Positions 57,955-64,000 of a stretch of DNA of 64,000 nt are shown one piece after another (positions within the stretch are counted from its first letter, which is position 1; every line of letters starts with the position of its first letter). The stretch is taken from positions 7,987,546 through 8,051,545 of the forward strand of contig JAJEKV010000009.1 in assembly GCA_021234155.1 (NCBI GenBank). Reading direction: 5' to 3'. Both the position numbers and the translations under genes were made by a program. The notes under the pieces are model-generated. The model was given only the letters and a program-made list of their open reading frames with translations, was not told where the DNA came from and ran no database searches. The stretch comes from Isoetes taiwanensis. Lineage: Eukaryota > Streptophyta > Lycopodiopsida > Isoetales > Isoetaceae.

Positions 57955-58112
57955 CACCTCCCTTCCCCTCAAGTTTTTTCCCTCGAAAAAAATGGTTTTT
58001 TTTTTTTTTTTAAATCCTCACATTAATACATTTGCTATACTCTTTGATTGCATTCCATAGGCCTATTGGTCTCCGTGGACGACAAAAATCCATTTAATTC
58101 AATTCAATTCCT
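57955..58112 (+). mobile_element. LINE-E, 3' end only
   Basis: A severely 5'-truncated LINE of the LINE-A/D family: TTTTTTCCCTCGAAAA and a long T run as in the LINE-D 3' UTR. Then comes CCATAGGCC-TATT-GGTCT (stem 58059-58072), GTGGACG (58075-58081) and a TTAATTCAATTCAATTCC tail. Confidence 0.75.
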
Positions 58113-58451
58113 TTTAGGATCATATCAAATACAAAAATTGCAAATCCAACTATCCAAAATGCAACAAGGCAAATGTAAAGAATCGAGTTCAAAGTTCACA
58201 AATGTTTCAGTTTTAAAATCAATCTCCGTCCCCCACCCAAACAAATAAACTTTAAATTATATACCACTACAAAGGAGTAACATACAACCAAAAAGTTTAC
58301 GTAAGCATCAAACTAACAATTTCGCAATGTGCAATGCATTGGACAACTCCTTGCTAAGCATCAGTAGGTAATACACATATACTTAAGTACTTTATGTCTC
58401 TACAATAGAACCATATTTATACCGGGCATTGTACAATAGAGCCGTATTTAT

Positions 58452-58480
58452 GCCCGGCAACGCCGGGCACCCGTTACTAG
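58452..58480 (+). terminator. Helitron-2 3' hairpin and CTAG
   Basis: Same stem and loop as at 52955-52971, then CTAG and a host T. Confidence 0.85.
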
Positions 58481-59900
58481 TTCCAAATTAATACCGCATT
58501 TTGCAAAACATCTAATCCAATATTTGAAAAAATCCCTTGTTTCCAACACTAACATTTATTTTTACACCTGAAAATCAAGGCAGCCATTTAACGAGTATTC
58601 CTTATGTCGGTTGTTCCATTCCTTAAGATGGTCAATATGTTGAAGTGCGCTCTTTGAAATATTTCTTGTCCCAATATTAATATTGTCATTTGTTGCTTCA
58701 AACTCAAGCTTAGGGGCTTGGAAAAAAATCTATCTACAAAATTGTCAAACCTACTATATCATTACTAAGGTTTCTTATCATTATTAGGCTCTTAGAATGC
58801 AAGCAGGTGAAAATATATTCTGTAATTTTGCTCAATATATAAGAGCTCTGTGTATTTTAACTGTGTTAAAATCTTCTATATTTCATGCTTATGTTCTTTA
58901 TTCACCTTAATCTACCTTTCCAACTTTGGCTTTTCCAATCCCTCCCACCAAATCCAACTCAAGCATTTGCCCCAAGCCTGCCTTACTGCTAGTTGTGCTT
59001 AAAGTGTGCAACATTGCCTACCAGGCAAATAGGCAAAGAGAAGGGCTAACATGAAAAGAGGAAGGCAAAGAGGAATCAGGTCGGATTGATCATGATCAAT
59101 TTTTGGATCAGAGTTCCTGGATCAGTGCCAGTGGATCAGTTTCTAGCCCAAAATCCAATAGAGGTGCCAATGGTTCTCTTGCCTCAAAAGTGTCATTGAA
59201 GAAGTTTCCCGGTGCATATTAAGGCTTGAAGTTTAGGATATTGTAATACAAGGTATTACATTAAGTTAAATGCAGCAAACAATAAGTGGTTACAATTGAG
59301 GAACCATAGGTTTGATGCTTCAACCTTGTTTCAATCCTTCCGTTTAAAGACTTGGCCATGGCAGCAAAGAAATGGTCGGAATCAAGCAATGTCAGAGTAA
59401 GCTTGGCCCATTTTGCCTTGACGAGTTCTTCACCTTCCTCCGTCTCGCTTTCTTTTTCTTTCGTCTACACTCTGGCTCCATCTGCTATATTTATTGTCGC
59501 TCCATAGTGGACTACGGGATTTGTGCACATTGAACCATCTGTCATTTGGAAACTACGAGAATGTGCATCGTCTAGAAATAGTTTGGTCTAGAAGAGTCAT
59601 CAGTCTGGAAACCGGGGCATCACGAGTCGACATTGCCAGTCTGGAAATAGTTAGATTGGATTAGCTAATAATGGCTCGAAAACACCAAAAAAGAAAAAGA
59701 GAAAAGAACTAAAAAATTATATCATAATTATATATGTTGTGACTATGGAGCATGTCCACCTTGGATTGATGTTTTTATTCATGATTGCACAGTTTTGTTT
59801 TGTATCAAACATCTTGCTTGTGAATAACAAGGTGCTACTACACTGAAGTTTCCTGACAAATCCTTTAGTTTGTTGGGTGTATTTTTATGAAGTGATGGAC
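58481..59900. other. AT-rich spacer, nothing recognised
   Basis: No credible open frame, repeat end or RNA gene. Confidence 0.45.
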
Positions 59901-59914
59901 TTTTGAAATCTTCT

Positions 59915-60060
59915 TTAGGATGGATGGATGGATGGATGGACGGATGGATAGATGGTATTTTAACGTCCACATAAATCTTAAAGGGCTATGGGACAGTACA
60001 ATGAACAGGGTATGAAGCCCAAAAAAAACAAACGAAGGAGCAAGGCCCCATCATGAAACA
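59915..60060 (-). mobile_element. LINE-F, 3' end only, with (TCCA)n tail
   Basis: On the minus strand the order is GTCCCATAGCCC, a decayed loop region, GTGGACG (59964-59970 on the plus strand as CGTCCAC), TTAAAATACC and then a (TCCA)n tail (59919-59945). It is the same 3' layout as LINE-B to LINE-E but with a different microsatellite and a damaged stem. Confidence 0.7.
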
Positions 60061-61079
60061 AAGTACAATGAACAAAGATGTAGCCATGAGGCTAAGCAAA
60101 TGATGTAGTCCACAATTACCAAAGCAAGGTTTGACGGTTGGAGATTCAAGGATAGTGCAACCCCCTTTGCAAACTGCCCATTTACGTGTTAAGCGAGATT
60201 TGATGTGTTTTGGCTGACTCAGAACTCCGTTGGGCTAGTTGTTTTAATATCAGATCTTCTTGATCCGAGTAAGGTAATCCACGTAGACTACAACCATGCT
60301 GCGAGATATGAAGATGGTTAGCCATGTCAGAAAACTAGACTATGACATGGCGTTCTTTGTATCATGTCTACTCCGTAGGCTACAACAATTCCACCCTTCC
60401 CTACATGCATAATAGAGTGAAGAATCTCTAAGAATTCTTCACCTCTTCTTTGACTGTCTTCCAATCTGCTCTGGGAGCCCAACAATATGCAATGTTAGGA
60501 CCCTATCATCGGGATCAATTACTGGAGATTGATTTGAAATGTCATGTTTGCATCTAGCTCCGCCTCAATAAAAAATGGATCTGTCTATAATGCTATATAT
60601 TGTCACAGTAGATGTCTGCACTGCCTTGTTTGTCGTCTGAAGCAAAAAGTGCTCCTAAACATGGTGAACTCGAGACAAGCTCAAATATGAAAAAGGGCTG
60701 CAAGCCCGCTAAAGACGCCTGTATATAAACACAATGAGAATTGATATGAAGACAGAATGACCGATTGAATACTCAGGTGAAGATCTACAGTAAATTTCTA
60801 GGTCTTATGAATGGTCAATATTGCTACAAGAACTCAGTCAATACCAAATGAACAATGTGCTTTTGCTACATTGAAACTCAATGGTATAATCAGTTAAATC
60901 AAGTTATTGTAACTTTTTCTTTACTATAACTTAAGTTGCATGTTTGAAGTCATGAGTTTCCAAGGCATTAAGTTGAAGGATAAAATACAATATGTGATCA
61001 CTGTATGCACTTGATAAATAAATATCGCAATATTATGTCAAGAATAAAGTTGTAACTTGAAGTTGAATATTTTACTTAT
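60061..61079. other. Spacer, nothing recognised
   Basis: Short ORFs only; no domain. Confidence 0.45.
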
Positions 61080-62064
61080 AATTGTTTATCATTTCTCACA
61101 GATACATTTCCTTCATCAAGTTAATTTCCTTCATCAAGTTAGGACAATTAATTTTTAAATGTCCAAACTGGTCACAATTATAGCATGGACCTATTTTTCT
61201 ATCTTCTCTCTTTCCTTTATTTTTAGTGAACAATATTTGTGATGTCTCCTCTTCTTCCAGAACTCTGTTCTGTTCAATTTCAGTTTTGAGCATTCTTTCT
61301 GCTTCTATTCTTGTTTTAGCTATAGTCCTAATGAACATTGCTACATTTCCCAAATCTGCAACAACTCTAGAGATTGCCAAGACTTGTTGCTGTTGTGTAT
61401 AGAACACTCCTGCCCCTTCCAAGTCTGCCACAATGTTGTCAAAATTCTGGAAGAAATCATTAACATTGTCTTTATCATTAAACCTTCAATCTTCTCAGCT
61501 CATTTTCTAAGACATCTATCTGAGATGAGGTTTTTTCTTCATATGTTAGCAGCATATACTTCCACATTTGTCTAGGACTCATACCTCTTAGTTTCAACAC
61601 TATACTTGAGCTCACCTTGCTCATTATAATTCCCTGCGCTTCTCTCACCTTAGAGCTATCTTCAAACATCCTTCTTCTGGTTACTTGGCTCACTTCTCGA
61701 GTTTGTTCTTCCTCAGTCTGTTCTTCATTAGATGAGGAACTCCCTTCTGCCACAACAGCAATTTTTCCAACCACACTATCTCTGCCTCCTGAACTTCTCA
61801 GATCCTCATTATTTTCTTCTATAAGATCCCATAGATCTTCCACCTGCAAAACATGCTTCACTTTCTCTTTCCAGACTTGAAAACCAGAGTCTCCTTTCAA
61901 TTGCATTGAGCAATCCTGCGCCAAATCTACTTGCCATGATGTAATCTTAACCTGCTCTGATACCATTGTAAGAATTTAATGGTCAAGAACCATAACAAAA
62001 CAAAACAATTTACCCTCAAACTGCCTAGGGCAATGCATATATTAATCCATCAGCATTTGCTTAA

Positions 62065-62068
<4 letters not shown>
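61080..62068 (-). mobile_element. Copia-3 remnant: LTR end, primer site and gag
   Basis: On the minus strand: a partial LTR ending TTCTTACA (62068-61967), the primer site TGGTATCAGAGC (61965-61954), then gag. The LTR is cut at 62068 by the L1 poly-A. Protease, integrase and RT are absent below about 61080, so it is a 5' fragment. Confidence 0.85.
61096..61960 (-). pseudogene. Copia-3 gag (diverged relative of Copia-1/2)
   Basis: The minus-strand frame has GFQVWKEKVKHVLQVEDLWD (compare GFQIWKDAVKHVLEVEDLWD in Copia-1), an acidic Ser/Glu-rich insert, MSPRQMWKYMLLTYEEKTSS, then, after a frameshift near 61475, IVADLEGAGV and one zinc knuckle, CYNCDQFGHLKINC. Only one knuckle is present, against two in Copia-1 and Copia-2. 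A 17-base tandem duplication (AACTTGATGAAGGAAAT) sits at its end, near 61105-61140. Confidence 0.85.
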
Positions 62069-62101
<33 letters not shown>

Positions 62102-64000
62102 AAGGCAAGGTGAAGCTTAGTATTCATATCTCAAAAGTACATCAGATAGTACACCACCGAGGCATACTTAATGCAGATAATATAAATCAGCACCATACTT
62201 CTTATAAAATGAAGTATGTAAGTAAAAATTCAGGGAATTAAAACCCTGGATAGTTAATATTGTCAAAGTGCATCATAAACTTTGGAGAAGGTAGTGATAT
62301 CATTAATTTACTGAGCATCAACCAGATCTTGCATTGTGAGATCTGTAACACTTCTTCTTCCAAGTATGTTCAGCAGCTCATCAAGTTTGTATGCTGAGTA
62401 ATTGGTGAAATCCAGCAGAACTAGTACATGAGCTTCACGTTTCTGCTCCCACTTATGGTATAAATTCAGAAAATACTGTCTCAAGTTATTATGTCTCCAT
62501 GCCTCTGGCCTCTTGAGTACCTTTTTGATGGCAGATGCATGAACCATTTCCTGTTTCAGTTGAATGATCATGTCTTCTTGCTCACTCCTGGAGAGAGTGG
62601 AGAACTCATCATCTGAGTCTTCTGCCACTCCCATCTCTCTCTCTGCTGCCCCAACTCTATTCAGCCTCCTGACTGCACCTATGTAAAACAACATCATTAA
62701 CAGTTAGATTTAGCACAAAGAAATCATGTGATCCTTGGAATTTGCCAATGGCGTGCCATTCTTTGTCATAACCCTGTCCTCTTGCTGCTTTATGTGCAAT
62801 GGCTGAGTCTATTAGTGTGCTTAAAAAGACCTGCTTTAACCATGTCAAGTTTGGAATCTTCTTTTCTATAGCAGTCCTATTTCTGTGTTTCCATATGGCC
62901 CAGCAACACAAGGATCTAACAGTATTTAGTAACCTGTTGCCAGAGTTCAGGAATACCAACATATTCGATTCTCCAGGGACTCCTTTGTTTACCTGAGCAG
63001 TCCAGCTCCAGAATTCCTGGATCTTAGGACAAAGGAAAACATAGTTAGAGGTCTCAATTTGTCCACACCCTAGGGGACATGTTTCAGAAATGGCCTTATC
63101 AAATTTTGCTCTCCTATGATTGGTGGTCAAACTCTGATGCAGGATCAGCCAGCCAAAAGTCTTAACTTTGTTTGCTGTATAATTCTTCCACCCTGTAGCA
63201 CATATAGCAGCCAGTCTTTTTTCTCTGCAGTTCCAGAGTTGTGTAGCTTTGGATGGTTTGTGCTTGACCAAACGTTTATAGATCTCCCTTACAGAGTATA
63301 TTTCCTCACCTTTTAGATGCCACTGATTTGAACTTTCACACAATTATTCATATCCCCCCACTTTATCCATGATGAGCTCATAGATTTCCTTATCTAATTG
63401 TGAGCCTTTCGTGAGTAAGGATATTTCCTCCTAATCCTTCCAGGCAGAATCTCCTTTTCTCAAATCTTCAATTTTCCTGATCCCTGCTTTATGCCATTGC
63501 ATGTACTTTTGTGGATGTTTAAAAGCCAGGCAGTCATTACTACTGTGTATTACCTCTGGATGCCAAAAGAAATGGATATCCTTGCATCTTGTATCAATGA
63601 TTGGGGGCTTGTAACACAGTGCAGCTGTGTTCCAAGCTTCAAACATTCTCCTTAGCACAATGGAAGTATTTGGGCATGGAGTGAATTGAAAGAAAGCTGA
63701 ATCTGGAAGTTCATGTCTTAGAGTGTGACTGCCAGCAGGGTAAGACTCCTGTACCCAATATCTTATCAGTTTCATGGCTGGGGATGATGAGGAGTTGTGG
63801 ATGGCCCTCCATATCATTTTGGCAGCAAGTGCTTGAGCTTGAGTAAATAGGTCTTTGCAACCAAGCCCTCCTTCTTTCCTAGGTTTGATGAGGTCTCCTC
63901 AGGCAACCTTGTGAATTCCTTGCCAAATAAACTGCCTAATTGCTGCCTCAATCTTGTTATAGGAAGCTTTATCTCCAACAATAGCAGATGAAAAATATAC
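62069..64000 (-). mobile_element. L1-type LINE, 3' part with poly-A, runs off window
   Basis: On the minus strand the coding remnant ends near 62308, followed by about 200 bases of 3' UTR and a run of 32 T on the plus strand (62069-62100), i.e. a poly-A tail. A poly-A rather than a microsatellite, and a different C-terminal domain, set it apart from LINE-A to F. It inserted into the Copia-3 LTR. The 5' part lies beyond 64000. Confidence 0.88.
62308..63990 (-). pseudogene. L1-type ORF2 C-terminal part with zf-RVT domain
   Basis: From 63990 downward: FIWQGIHKVA, a stop where Trp is expected (about 63898), then DLIKPRKEGGLGCKDLFT (L1 thumb) and AKMIWRAIHN. Two more in-frame stops follow (63431-63433 and about 63345). 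Then the plant L1 zinc-binding domain (PF13966-like): KTFGWLILHQSLTTNHRR and CPLGCGQIETSNYVFLCP (about 63080-63025). After a frameshift near 62670 the tail continues with an acidic DSDDEFSTLSRSEQED region to a stop at 62308. Reverse transcriptase catalytic motifs would lie beyond the window. Confidence 0.85.

Larger units (their letters stand above)
52983..58480 (+). mobile_element. Helitron-2 (non-autonomous, candidate), abutting Helitron-1
   Basis: Starts TCTATTGTTTAAATTTGG directly after the CTAG of Helitron-1. It ends with the same hairpin, GCCCGGC-AAC-GCCGGGC (58452-58468), then ACCCGTTA and CTAG (58477-58480) and host T. Its first 110 bases resemble the Helitron-1 start. It holds exon-like segments and a LINE 3' end. 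No Rep/helicase is seen. Confidence 0.6.

Noticed and set aside
1-64000. CRISPR array or other prokaryotic system
   Set aside because: No regularly spaced identical repeats with unique spacers, and all recognisable genes are plant or plant transposon genes.

Overview
The window is nuclear DNA of a land plant. Three things show this: a spliced NAC-domain transcription factor gene (a plant-only family), the last exons of a plant-type PF03141 methyltransferase, and plant-style Copia, Gypsy, L1-type LINE, SINE, MITE and Helitron sequences. No plastid, bacterial or viral genes were seen. The species cannot be fixed from sequence alone; the repeat mix would suit a large, repeat-rich genome such as that of a fern or other non-seed plant, but that is a guess.

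Layout. 1-2.1 kb: duplicated LTR-like repeat with a TATA box. 4.8-6.2 kb: the one clearly intact host gene, a two-exon NAC gene on the minus strand. 7.5-12.9 kb: complete Copia element (Copia-1) with almost identical LTRs but a broken pol. 13-18 kb: AT-rich spacer. 18.0-31.7 kb: a nest in which a LINE (LINE-A) is split by a minus-strand Ty3/Gypsy element and by a small tRNA-derived SINE, and the Gypsy RNase H is split by a second Copia (Copia-2, 22.2-27.8 kb). 32.2-35.8 kb: two more truncated LINEs, one carrying a foreign gag piece. 37.1-37.3 kb: a small MITE. 39.2-39.9 kb: three copies of a ~175 bp repeat directly before a GC-rich, decayed but nearly full-length LINE (LINE-D, 39.9-45.06 kb). 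46.8-58.5 kb: two apparent back-to-back Helitrons, the first holding the last two exons of a methyltransferase gene, the second holding exon-like pieces. 59.9-60.1 kb: a minus-strand LINE 3' end. 61.1-62.1 kb: a Copia gag/LTR remnant cut by an L1-type LINE that runs off the window end.

Working together: only the NAC gene looks like a functional host unit. The rest is transposon strata. The order in the 18-32 kb nest can be read directly: LINE-A first, then Gypsy (LTRs roughly 7% different by eye) and the SINE, then Copia-2 (5 differences in 636 bp of LTR). The most interesting recurrent signal is a short 3'-terminal stem-loop, followed by GTGGACG and a variable microsatellite tail, at the ends of several LINE copies. 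Its stem changes sequence between copies but keeps pairing, which points to a selected RNA structure.
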